A stretch of DNA of 29,130 bases, taken from CAYVTD01 sp964577665 (GTDB lineage: Bacteria; Bacteroidota; Ignavibacteria; Kapaibacteriales; UBA2268). The DNA is taken from contig CAZOBD010000029.1 in assembly GCA_964577665.1 (NCBI GenBank), positions 1-29,130 on the forward strand. The letters are read 5' to 3'. Positions 1-7,588 of this stretch are shown one piece after another. The translations under genes and the position numbers were made by a program. How positions within the stretch are numbered: position 1 is the stretch's first letter; each line of letters begins with the position of its first letter. The notes beneath the pieces are model-generated. The model searched no databases. It worked only from the letters and a program-made list of their open reading frames with translations, and had not been told where the DNA came from.

Positions 1-19
1 GAGTTTTGAAAGAAAAGCA

Positions 20-45
20 CATTCCCAAATCGGAGTTTGGGAATG
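20..45. repeat. 26-bp palindromic dispersed repeat, copy 1
   Basis: An inverted repeat with arms CATTCCCAAA and TTTGGGAATG around a 6-nt centre. Its exact reverse complement lies at 7336-7361, and a related palindrome lies at 29083-29107. It is non-coding and sits downstream of pheS. Confidence 0.85.
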
Positions 46-81
46 AGATGAGAAAAATCCAAATGACATAACAATGGAATG

Positions 82-119
82 AAAAAAGAAGTCCGACATC
101 TGGCAGATGTTGGACTTCT
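82..119 (-). terminator. Hairpin terminator of pheS, made from a dispersed palindrome
   Basis: Positions 87-119 form two 16-nt arms (starting AGAAGTCC and ending GGACTTCT) around one central base, with a single G-T type mismatch. Read on the minus strand the hairpin is followed by a run of six T (82-87), as in an intrinsic terminator. It lies about 70 nt after the pheS stop. The words GACATCTG and CAGATGTTGGAC recur in the palindromes near 7470 and 22217, so it may be a recruited repeat. Confidence 0.65.
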
Positions 120-190
120 GAACCTTAAAAAAATAAACAGATAAAAAAATACCTGAGAGTGTATCCTATTTTTTGTTTATGATGTTCTTT

Positions 191-1204
191 CTAAAACTGT
201 CTTAAAAAACGTACGTCATTTTCGTAAAAGAGCCTTATGTCTGTTATGCCTCCGGTTAAAAGAGTTACCCGCTCGATACCTATACCGAAAGCATATCCGG
301 TGTATTCCTCGGGGTCGATGCCGCCTGCTTTCAGCACATTCGGATGAACCATGCCGCAGCCCAAAATCTCGAGCCATCCCGTATTTTTACAAATACGGCA
401 GCCGCCGCCCCCGCATAAAAAACATGTAATGTCCATCTCGGCGCTTGGCTCCGTGAAAGGAAAATATGAGGGACGGAAGCGGAATTTTGTATCTTCGCCG
501 TACATTTTCTTTGCAAAGATCATAAGTGTGCCTTTGAGTTCGGCAAGAGAAACATCTCTGTCAACGTACAGCCCTTCTATCTGATGAAACTCCGCAAGTG
601 AGCGGGCGTTAATAGCTTCGTTTCTGTAAACCCGCCCCGGCATGATACATCGGATTGGAGGTTTCATCGAGTGCATAACGCGAATCTGCACAGGTGAGGT
701 GTGCGTTCTTAAAACTAAGTTCTTACCCGATTTCATAAAGAATGTATCCTGCATATCTCTTGCAGGATGCTCCGGGGGGAAATTAAGGTCGTCAAAATTA
801 TGCTTTTCATCTTCAATGTCAGGTCCTTCGGCAACTATGAAACCTAAGTCCGCAAAGACATCTACCATCTTATCATACATTTGCAGTGATGGGTGGTACG
901 AGCCTCTGAAACTTCGCCTGCCCGGCAGGGTAAGGTCAATATCCGGAGTAGTGGCAGCCTGGCTTTCAATTTTTGCTTTTAGTTCTTTGAAGGCTGATTC
1001 CGTATTCTTTTTTAAAATATTCAGCTCTTTACCCACTATGGGTTTCTGCTCTTTCGGCACTTCTTTCATTCTGTCGAGCAGAGCTTGCAGCTTTCCTTTT
1101 TTAACAAGGTATTCGAGACGGAAATTCTCAAGTTCTTCAGCATTCTTAATCTTTTCAAGCTGATTTCCGATTTCTTCATCCAGAGATTTTATTTCATCCA
1201 GCAT
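191..1204 (-). CDS. pheS: Phenylalanine--tRNA ligase alpha subunit
   Basis: This is the catalytic alpha subunit of the class II phenylalanyl-tRNA synthetase, which charges tRNA-Phe in the cytoplasm as an alpha2-beta2 enzyme. The 337 residues have an N-terminal coiled coil (about 1-85) followed by the class II core. Motif 2 reads GRVYRNEAINARS and motif 3 GIGIERVTLL near the C-terminus. A cysteine cluster CFLCGGGGCRIC followed by TGWLEILGCGMV, also known from many bacterial PheS, is present. The frame stays open to 1273, but the extra 23 residues (starting MLFSEHYF) are hydrophobic and not PheS-like, so the start at MLDEIKSL (1204) is preferred; no clear Shine-Dalgarno sequence is seen there. 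No pheT follows within the 190 bases available, and a terminator-like hairpin does, so pheS is probably transcribed alone. Confidence 0.95.
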   Translation of the reverse strand: MLDEIKSLDEEIGNQLEKIKNAEELENFRLEYLVKKGKLQALLDRMKEVPKEQKPIVGKELNILKKNTESAFKELKAKIESQAATTPDIDLTLPGRRSFRGSYHPSLQMYDKMVDVFADLGFIVAEGPDIEDEKHNFDDLNFPPEHPARDMQDTFFMKSGKNLVLRTHTSPVQIRVMHSMKPPIRCIMPGRVYRNEAINARSLAEFHQIEGLYVDRDVSLAELKGTLMIFAKKMYGEDTKFRFRPSYFPFTEPSAEMDITCFLCGGGGCRICKNTGWLEILGCGMVHPNVLKAGGIDPEEYTGYAFGIGIERVTLLTGGITDIRLFYENDVRFLRQF

Positions 1205-1379
1205 ATTATTATTTGAATATTCATAAAACACAAAAAAACAAATATACAAAAAATAGTGTTCAGAAAACAGCAAACCGGCTATAAGTTATTTCTTGCAAAA
1301 AATAAAAAATATTTCTCACTATATTACGTTACAGCAATATAGATTTTAAAATTATTGTATTATTACGGAGATAAGACCA

Positions 1380-1640
1380 ATGCAGACATCAACACAGCAG
1401 AAAAGAGTCATAGTATTTTCGACGCCTGCATGCAGTTTCTGCAATGCAGCAAAAAGATACTTCCGAGAAAATAAAATCAGGTTCAAAGACGTTGATGTAT
1501 CAAGAGACATGCAGGCTTTGAAAGACATGCAGAGAAGAACGGGCGGCAGCACCGGAGTACCGGTGATACTCATAGACAACCGACCTGTAATAGGATTTGA
1601 TAAAACCAAAATAAACCGTATGTTAAACCTTAGCAATTAG
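1380..1640 (+). CDS. Glutaredoxin / NrdH-like thiol-disulfide oxidoreductase
   Basis: A small thioredoxin-fold redox protein of 86 residues, the normal glutaredoxin size. The active site is C18-S-F-C21 in the context FSTPACSFCNAAK, and a TGVP segment supplies the conserved cis-proline, followed by a GF near the C-terminus. It is expected to reduce disulfides or mixed disulfides in the cytoplasm. The electron donor (glutathione, another thiol or a reductase) cannot be told from sequence. A GGAG at 1367-1370 lies 9 nt before the ATG. The groES gene begins 10 nt after the stop, and its Shine-Dalgarno sequence overlaps this stop codon, so the two genes are almost certainly co-transcribed, which suggests a shared protein-stress role. 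Confidence 0.9.
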   Translation: MQTSTQQKRVIVFSTPACSFCNAAKRYFRENKIRFKDVDVSRDMQALKDMQRRTGGSTGVPVILIDNRPVIGFDKTKINRMLNLSN

Positions 1641-1650
1641 GAGATAAAAA

Positions 1651-1923
1651 ATGAAAATCAGACCGCTTGACGACCGCGTTTTAATCGAGACGCTCGAAGC
1701 AGAAGAAAAAACCAGCGCAGGCATAATTATTCCCGATACTGCTAAAGAAAAGCCGATTATGGGCAGAGTAATAGAAGTAGGGACAGATGAAGACCTTCGA
1801 GAGCATATTAAAACCGGAGACAGAGTATTGTTTGCAAAATACGGCGGAGAAGAGATTACAATAGAAGGGAAAGAATATAAGATAATTCCGAGAGCTGACA
1901 TTCTCGCAGTTGTGGAAGATTAA
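1651..1923 (+). CDS. groES: Co-chaperonin GroES (Cpn10)
   Basis: The 90-residue heptameric lid of the GroEL folding chamber. It begins with the typical MKIRPLDDRVLIE strand, carries the mobile loop that docks on GroEL (about residues 18-34, EEKTSAGIIIPDTAKEKP), and ends with the family-like KIIPRADILAVVED. An AGGAG at 1639-1643 serves as ribosome binding site. The usual partner groEL does not follow: a terminator comes about 30 nt after the stop and the next gene is a chemoreceptor. The chaperonin itself must be encoded outside the window. The upstream partner is a glutaredoxin. Confidence 0.96.
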   Translation: MKIRPLDDRVLIETLEAEEKTSAGIIIPDTAKEKPIMGRVIEVGTDEDLREHIKTGDRVLFAKYGGEEITIEGKEYKIIPRADILAVVED

Positions 1924-1952
1924 ACAATTTTTTACATAACATCTACTCGAAG

Positions 1953-1987
1953 AAAACCTCCCCTAAGTATAAGAGGGAGGTTTTTTT
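1953..1987 (+). terminator. Intrinsic terminator after groES
   Basis: Arms AACCTCCC and GGGAGGTT enclose a 12-nt loop and are followed by a run of T. It closes the glutaredoxin-groES operon. Confidence 0.88.
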
Positions 1988-2045
1988 GTGGTAAAAAGCG
2001 ATATGCCGTGGAAAAATGTTTGTTGTTTTTTGCAAAAATTAATTA

Positions 2046-2053
2046 TATATTTG
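2046..2053 (+). promoter_or_regulatory. Possible -7 element (TATATTTG) upstream of the chemoreceptor
   Basis: TATATTTG matches the TAnnTTTG consensus known for Bacteroidota primary promoters and lies in the AT-rich 264-nt gap before the chemoreceptor. It would give a leader of about 190 nt. Such short AT-rich words arise easily by chance here, so this is only a candidate. Confidence 0.2.
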
Positions 2054-2251
2054 AATTTATTTGAAATAATAAGCACGTTAACCCATGGCACAATATTTGT
2101 GAATTAGATTTAATTGTTTGATTTATTAAGAAAACATATTATAAGACGATAATTACGTAAGATAAACAATTGACAAGGCAGCATTAATGCTTCAACTAAA
2201 TACGGGAAATTATTCAATAAGTTTATTTAAATATAATGGAGAAAGTTTAAT

Positions 2252-5200
2252 ATGAAAATCGGAACAAAGATTTTATTAGGTTTCGCAGTGGTGATTGTGC
2301 TCATGGTAGTAATGGGATTTGGAGCATACACTAATATCCAAAGCCTTGACTCATCAGTAAACGATGCTGTTAATGACAAATATCCTAAAACGGAAGCTGT
2401 ACACAAAATAACAAAAAATGTGCTCAATATTGCTCGCCGAATAAGAAACATGGTCATATATACAGAAGCAGAAACTATTCAGCTTCAATATGACAAGGCA
2501 ATGGATGAAGCATCTCAAATTGGTCCATTGATGGATTATCTCGATTCTACTATCACATCCGATAAAGGAAAAGAGCTTTTAACAAATGTAGCGAAAGCAC
2601 GAAAGAGCTACGTTCCCCTTCAACAAAGGGCTTTAAACATGGGGTTGGAGAACAAGAAGGCAATAGAACTGGGGGTGGAGTTTAATTCAATTACTATTAC
2701 TGATCTAATTCAAGGTGAGCTTCGTGATAAGCAGCTTGCATACACAGATGCTCTGCAAGAAATCATTGTTTATCAAGATATGCTTATGGTTGAAGCAGGT
2801 AAGGAAGCGTCAGAAACTTCAGCTTCATCCATAATGGTTATTATTATTCTTTTGATTGTGTCCATTGTAATTGCTATACTAATTGCAATTTTTGTTACAC
2901 GCAGCATAGTGAATCCTATTAAATCCGTAATCGAAGCTGCCGAAAAAATTGCTTCCGGCAATATGAATATTTCTCTCAACACCGACAAAAAAGACGAAAC
3001 GGGTTTGCTGGCAAAATCTATGAAGCAGATGGCTGATAACATTAAGACGCTTATCTCCGGTGTAAACAAACTTTCGGAAGATGCAACAAACGGCAAGCTG
3101 GACAGCCGCGCCGATGCTGAGCAGTTCAAGGGCGATTTCAAAGCTCTTGTTACAGGAATAAACGGTACGCTTGATGCTGTGATTAAGCCTTTGAATGTTA
3201 CGGCTGAATATGTTGACAGAATAAGCAAAGGCGATATTCCTCCGAGAATTACTGATGATTATAAAGGAGATTTCAATGAAATAAAGAACAATCTCAATCA
3301 GCTTATCGACATTATCTCATCCCTTACAGGAGATATTAACAAACTTTCAGAAGATGCAACAAACGGCAGGCTTGATAACCGAGCTGACGATCAAAAATTC
3401 CAGGGTGAATACAGGAACCTAGTCAAAGGTATTAACGACACTCTCGATGCGATTATTAATCCGCTTAATGTAACTGCCGAATATGTAGATAGAATTTCCA
3501 AGGGAGATATACCGCCTAAAATTACAGATGAGTACAAAGGCGATTTCAACGAAATAAAGAACAATCTTAATCTTTGCATAGATTCTATCAATTCTTTGAT
3601 ACTTGATACTAAAACAATTGCAGACGAGGCATCGAAAGGCAGACTTCGCTACCGAGCCGATAACTCCAAACACAACGGAGACTTCAGAGCAATCATCGAC
3701 GGTGTTAACGACGGTTTTGACATCGTGGTTAACCTGCTTGATTCCGTGCCTGCACCGCTGATGGCTATTGACAATGACTTTAACATAATGTTTATGAACA
3801 AAGCCGGCGCTGACCTTGACAATAAGGCTGCTTTGGATATTGAAAGAACGAAATGCTTTAACCATTTTAAAACATCACACTGCGAAACAGAAAACTGCGC
3901 CTGCCACATGACCATGAAAATGAAAAAACAAGTTACTCAGGAAACAGATGCACATCCCGGCGGAAAAGATTTGGATATCAAATACACCGGAGTCCCGATT
4001 TTAGATAAAAAGGGAGATGTAATAGGTGCTTTTGAAGTCGTAATTGATCAGACTGATATTAAAAAAGCAATGGGCAGAGCCGAAAAAGTATCAGAATATA
4101 TGAAAAATGAAACTGAAAAAATCGAACTTCTTTTAAGCGATATTGCCAACGGAAAAATTGATACTGAAGTGCATTTGGAAGATGCCGATGAAGACACGAA
4201 AGATTCTTACGAAACATTATATCGAATTCTTCAGGCTTCACGGAGAGTACAGGAATGGCTGCAAGGTTTGATTGATTATGTAAACAAAATTGCCAAAGGC
4301 GATATGAGTGCAGATATTGAAAAAGCTTCCGATGAGGATCAAATTCACGAATGGCTCGTGATGATGCGCGATAACATTAAAGCTCTCGCTGACGAAGCAA
4401 ATGAACTTGCTGATGAAGCTTCAAAAGGAAAACTTCAGTCAAGAGCAGACGCAAAGAAGCACGAAGGCGCCTACAGAAATGTAATCGAGGGTATCAACAA
4501 TACTTTGGGAACTGCAAGCAATGCTTTAAATACTTCTGCGAATATAATGATCGGCGACATTGACGGAAATATCACTTACATGAATAATTCTGCTACAAAG
4601 CTTTTTACAGAGAATGAAGCTGAAATCAGAAAAACTATACCCAACTTCAATGCTTCGGAAATAATTGGTTCAAATATTGACCGTTTCCATAAAAACCCGT
4701 CTCATAACAGAAACATTCTTCAGAATATGACATCAAATCATTCTGCTCAGATGAATCTCGGAGACAGGGTTTTCAAGCTGAATGTTACCATGCTTAAAGA
4801 CAATGAAGGCAAAAAGCTCGGTTATATCGTCGAATGGTTTGACTATACCAACGAAGCAAGATTTAACGAGCAGCTTGAAAAAGTAATTAACGAAATGACC
4901 GATGGTAATTGGTCAAGCAGAATGGATGCTGCATACATTGGCGGTATCTATCAGGAAAAAGCCGAGAACATCAACAATATGCTTGAAAATATTTTGGAGC
5001 CCATTAAAGAAGGCAACAGAGTGCTTGGCCTCATTAGAGGCGGCAATCTTAGGGAAACAGTTGACCTTGACCTCAAGGGCGACCACAAAGCCCTGCAGGA
5101 TGCCGTTAACGGCGTTCATGAATGGCTCAAAGGGCTTATTGACTACGTTACTAAGATAGCTAACGGCGATATGAATGCAAATATCGAAAAAGCCTCCGAT

Positions 5201-6508
5201 AACGACCAAATACACGAGTGGCTTATCCTTATGCGCGACAGCATCAAAGCTCTTGTCAGCGATACGAAAAAACTTGCTCAGGCTGCCGTTGACGGTAAGC
5301 TTACTTACAGAGCTAATCCCGACAAGCACAAAGGCGATTATCAGGCTATCATCAGAGGTATTAACGAAACTCTCGATAATACCATCGCTCCTATTAACGA
5401 AGCGGTCAAAGTTTTGAAGTACATGTCTGAAGGCGACTTGACACATAAAATGACCGGCGATTTCAAAGGCGACCATGCCAATTTAAAAAACACTCTCAAC
5501 GATACAATTGATTCCATAAACGAAATACTTGTGCAGGTTAAAACTACAGTTGAGGAAGTTACCCGCGGCGCTATGCAGGTTTCCGATGCCAGTACATCTC
5601 TTTCACAGGGCGCTACCGAGCAGGCGGCTTCTTTGGAAGAAATTACAAGCTCTATGGCTGAAATCGGCTCGCAGACTAAACTTAATGCAGAAAACGCTAA
5701 TCAGGCAAGCATTCTTACAAATACAGCACGCGATTCGGCTGAAAAAGGCAACAGTGAAATGAAAGACCTCAACTCCGCTATGACGGAAATTACCGAGTCA
5801 AGCAGAAACATTTCCAAGATAATTAAAGTCATCGACGAGATTGCCTTCCAGACAAATCTTCTTGCGCTGAACGCTGCCGTCGAAGCAGCCCGTGCAGGAC
5901 GTCATGGAAAAGGGTTTGCCGTTGTTGCGGAAGAGGTCAGAAATCTTGCTGCGAGAAGCGCCTCTGCCGCAAAAGAAACTGCCGAACTTATTGAAAACAG
6001 TATCAAAGTTGTTGAAAACGGTTCCATGCTTGCCGACAAAACAAACGAAGTTTTAAGCGAGATTATGAACGGTTCGGTAAAAGCGGCAGACATTGTAGGA
6101 GAAATTTCCACTTCTTCAAACGAGCAGGCGCAGGGTATTTCTCAGATAAATGAAGGTCTTTCACAGATTGACAAGGTTACGCAGACCAATACTGCCAGCG
6201 CCGAGCAAAGCGCTTCTGCCGCAGAAGAGCTTTCCGGTCAGGCTGCCCAGCTCCGCCAGATGATTGACCGCTTCGACCTTTCCGGCAGCGACCTTTATTC
6301 ATCTACGGACGACGAAGAAAGGCAGTACCGTTCTGCGATGATGCTCGAAAAAATGAGTAAAAACAGAGGACTTCCCGAAAAAACAAGAAAAAATGATTAT
6401 GAAGAAGACTCAGGCGAAAACAACGACGAAGAAGAATACACCGAAATGCCAAAAATGAACCCTGAAGACGTGATAAAACTCGATGAAGATGAATTTGGCA
6501 AATATTAA
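2252..6508 (+). CDS. Giant poly-HAMP methyl-accepting chemotaxis protein with two PAS domains
   Basis: A chemoreceptor of 1418 residues, two to three times the usual length. Membrane segment 1 is at about 7-27, a helical periplasmic sensor (four-helix-bundle type) at 28-192, and membrane segment 2 at 193-215. A first HAMP (216-268) is followed by a long chain of HAMP-like units (GRLDNRAD, SKGDIPP and similar motifs) in the ranges 269-494, 605-757 and 871-1091. This chain is broken by PAS-like domains at about 495-605 and 757-870. The signalling hairpin is at 1092-1340, with the tip around DEIAFQTNLLALNAAVEAAR (1195-1214). An acidic tail follows (1344-1418) with no CheR-binding NWETF pentapeptide. 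PAS1 holds a C535/C544/C549/C551-H552 cluster. The start has GGAG at 2238-2241. No che genes are nearby. It should signal through CheW and CheA encoded elsewhere. Confidence 0.93.
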   Translation: MKIGTKILLGFAVVIVLMVVMGFGAYTNIQSLDSSVNDAVNDKYPKTEAVHKITKNVLNIARRIRNMVIYTEAETIQLQYDKAMDEASQIGPLMDYLDSTITSDKGKELLTNVAKARKSYVPLQQRALNMGLENKKAIELGVEFNSITITDLIQGELRDKQLAYTDALQEIIVYQDMLMVEAGKEASETSASSIMVIIILLIVSIVIAILIAIFVTRSIVNPIKSVIEAAEKIASGNMNISLNTDKKDETGLLAKSMKQMADNIKTLISGVNKLSEDATNGKLDSRADAEQFKGDFKALVTGINGTLDAVIKPLNVTAEYVDRISKGDIPPRITDDYKGDFNEIKNNLNQLIDIISSLTGDINKLSEDATNGRLDNRADDQKFQGEYRNLVKGINDTLDAIINPLNVTAEYVDRISKGDIPPKITDEYKGDFNEIKNNLNLCIDSINSLILDTKTIADEASKGRLRYRADNSKHNGDFRAIIDGVNDGFDIVVNLLDSVPAPLMAIDNDFNIMFMNKAGADLDNKAALDIERTKCFNHFKTSHCETENCACHMTMKMKKQVTQETDAHPGGKDLDIKYTGVPILDKKGDVIGAFEVVIDQTDIKKAMGRAEKVSEYMKNETEKIELLLSDIANGKIDTEVHLEDADEDTKDSYETLYRILQASRRVQEWLQGLIDYVNKIAKGDMSADIEKASDEDQIHEWLVMMRDNIKALADEANELADEASKGKLQSRADAKKHEGAYRNVIEGINNTLGTASNALNTSANIMIGDIDGNITYMNNSATKLFTENEAEIRKTIPNFNASEIIGSNIDRFHKNPSHNRNILQNMTSNHSAQMNLGDRVFKLNVTMLKDNEGKKLGYIVEWFDYTNEARFNEQLEKVINEMTDGNWSSRMDAAYIGGIYQEKAENINNMLENILEPIKEGNRVLGLIRGGNLRETVDLDLKGDHKALQDAVNGVHEWLKGLIDYVTKIANGDMNANIEKASDNDQIHEWLILMRDSIKALVSDTKKLAQAAVDGKLTYRANPDKHKGDYQAIIRGINETLDNTIAPINEAVKVLKYMSEGDLTHKMTGDFKGDHANLKNTLNDTIDSINEILVQVKTTVEEVTRGAMQVSDASTSLSQGATEQAASLEEITSSMAEIGSQTKLNAENANQASILTNTARDSAEKGNSEMKDLNSAMTEITESSRNISKIIKVIDEIAFQTNLLALNAAVEAARAGRHGKGFAVVAEEVRNLAARSASAAKETAELIENSIKVVENGSMLADKTNEVLSEIMNGSVKAADIVGEISTSSNEQAQGISQINEGLSQIDKVTQTNTASAEQSASAAEELSGQAAQLRQMIDRFDLSGSDLYSSTDDEERQYRSAMMLEKMSKNRGLPEKTRKNDYEEDSGENNDEEEYTEMPKMNPEDVIKLDEDEFGKY
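3062..3607 (+). repeat. Tandem 273-bp coding repeat within the chemoreceptor
   Basis: Two adjacent 91-codon units (3062-3334 and 3335-3607) encode nearly the same double-HAMP sequence, each starting NKLSEDATNG and running through NVTAEYVDRISKGDIPP and KGDFNEIKNNLN. The DNA is also very similar, which points to recent duplication or gene conversion. A third, more diverged unit starts at 3608. Confidence 0.85.
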
Positions 6509-6531
6509 GAGTAGCTGAGTCAATCATAGAG

Positions 6532-6559
6532 AGCCCGGTTCATTCAGCCGGGCTTTTTT
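6532..6559 (+). terminator. Intrinsic terminator after the chemoreceptor gene
   Basis: Perfect arms AGCCCGG and CCGGGCT with a 9-nt loop are followed by six T, 23 nt after the stop codon. Confidence 0.92.
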
Positions 6560-6888
6560 GTTGGCGCCAAAAATTATATTTAACCCAGCATACAGAATTT
6601 AGCTGTTAATACCCGGCTGCTTTCAAAAAAATAATTTTTTTGCTATATATAATTCAATAACTTAGTGTGCCGCAGACAACAAATTATTTCAATAATACGG
6701 TATTTTTTAGCACTCTCTTCTGCAAGTTTGGGTAATAATTGTTTTCTACTTTTTTTAAAGTTAGTTCAATCTCGATGAGATTGATAGATGGGTGTTTAAC
6801 TATCTAGTATTAACAATGTTTAATAGCTTTGCCTCTCACGGAAAGACACTCCCTTAAATCCTTCCTTAAGAATTGATTAATCCGGGGA
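6560..6888. other. Gene-free AT-rich stretch with degenerate repeats
   Basis: No supported coding sequence. It holds a short palindrome at 6767-6783 (CAATCTC/GAGATTG around GAT). At about 6847-6871 a degenerate copy of an ACACTC...TTAAATCC...CAAG-type sequence resembles the clearer one at 22173-22200. Confidence 0.5.
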
Positions 6889-7161
6889 TTATTTGACGAT
6901 TATCTTTCTTACGGAATTCTTACCGAGCTTCTGATTTAACTCCTCAGCAATGCTTTCCTTACGCAGATCGAGTTCATAGCGCCAAGTGGAAGAATAAGTC
7001 TGAAGATAGAGAATTCCCTTATCAAGTTTGTGGATTTTCGCGATTTTTTCATCGAATAAATCTGCCCAGATTTTTTCGATTTTTGCTTCAATTACTTTTT
7101 CCTCCAGACCAAGATCTTTGACCGCCTTATTGAGAGCCGACTGTAAAGTTATGATAGCCAT
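6889..7161 (-). CDS. DciA-like protein (DUF721), putative replicative helicase partner
   Basis: A 90-residue protein of the DUF721/DciA family. In bacteria lacking DnaC or DnaI, DciA binds the replicative helicase DnaB and is thought to help load it at origins. The family pattern is visible: an early W (IWADLF), a strand ILYLQTYSSTWRYELDLRK, then IAEELNQKLGKNSVRKIIVK at the C-terminus. The length fits the short, single-domain form. The start is supported by AGGTGA just upstream of the ATG. It has a repeat-filled 427-nt gap upstream and no obvious partner gene, so it may be transcribed alone. The family assignment is from remembered motif patterns. Confidence 0.8.
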   Translation of the reverse strand: MAIITLQSALNKAVKDLGLEEKVIEAKIEKIWADLFDEKIAKIHKLDKGILYLQTYSSTWRYELDLRKESIAEELNQKLGKNSVRKIIVK

Positions 7162-7232
7162 TTTTTCACCTGAATGATTGTCATCTGTTTATTTTCATCT
7201 GTTTATATTTTTCTTCAAGAAAATTGAATCTT

Positions 7233-7320
7233 GTCATTCCGCACTTGTTGCGGAATCTCAAGGATGAGGATCCGCATAACTTGAGATTCCGGCATTCTGC
7301 TTCGCTCCAGCCGGAATGAC
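7233..7320. repeat. 88-bp nested inverted repeat (MITE/REP-like)
   Basis: The outer ends are perfect inverted repeats, GTCATTCCG and CGGAATGAC. Nested inside are CGGAATCTCA and TGAGATTCCG. The element could fold into a cruciform or a long hairpin with side loops. Its left 28 nt recurs at 22133-22160 with 24 of 28 identical positions. It has no coding capacity, so any mobility would need a transposase or REP-associated enzyme supplied elsewhere. Confidence 0.75.
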
Positions 7321-7335
7321 ATCCTTTATGCAACT

Positions 7336-7361
7336 CATTCCCAAACTCCGATTTGGGAATG
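7336..7361. repeat. 26-bp palindromic dispersed repeat, copy 2
   Basis: Exact reverse complement of positions 20-45; arms CATTCCCAAA and TTTGGGAATG with centre CTCCGA. It lies 15 nt after the 88-bp element. Confidence 0.85.
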
Positions 7362-7469
7362 TACATATCATGCAAAACTCTGTTTTGTCCTAACTCAAAA
7401 ATAATCATGCTTTTATGTGTTTTTTCCTTAATTATGGCTGTTTCATTTGTTTATTTTACTTTCCTCTTC

Positions 7470-7484
7470 AGATGTTGGACATCT
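7470..7484. repeat. Short palindrome AGATGT-TGG-ACATCT
   Basis: Perfect 6-bp arms. The GATGTTGGAC word is shared with the palindrome at 87-119, so this is probably a reduced member of that family. Confidence 0.5.
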
Positions 7485-7503
7485 TTTTTCTTCCAAATTG
7501 CAT

Positions 7504-7536
7504 ATTCATCCGATGACTTTAAGTCATCGGATGAAT
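7504..7536. repeat. 33-nt perfect palindrome
   Basis: Two 16-nt arms (ATTCATCCGATGACTT and its reverse complement) are separated by one base. It lies 52 nt beyond the ychF stop codon. There is no T-run on either side, so it is not a classical intrinsic terminator, though it could stabilise a transcript end. Confidence 0.8.
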
Positions 7537-7588
7537 GTTTTAATTATTGTTCATTATCAAAAAGAAATCTCTGTTTTTGCCATACCGG

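Larger units (their letters stand above)
7162..7588. other. Gene-free cluster of palindromic repeats
   Basis: No convincing gene. The stretch packs an 88-bp nested inverted repeat (7233-7320), a 26-bp palindrome (7336-7361), a 15-nt palindrome (7470-7484) and a 33-nt perfect palindrome (7504-7536). It starts with two direct copies of TCATCTGTTTAT (7181-7192 and 7195-7206). Confidence 0.75.

Noticed and set aside
642..1163. 173-residue open frame opposite pheS
   Set aside because: Antisense to a conserved synthetase gene and low-complexity serine-rich; no support.
4913..5476. 187-residue open frame opposite the chemoreceptor
   Set aside because: Antisense shadow of the repetitive HAMP region; no ribosome binding site or recognisable domain.
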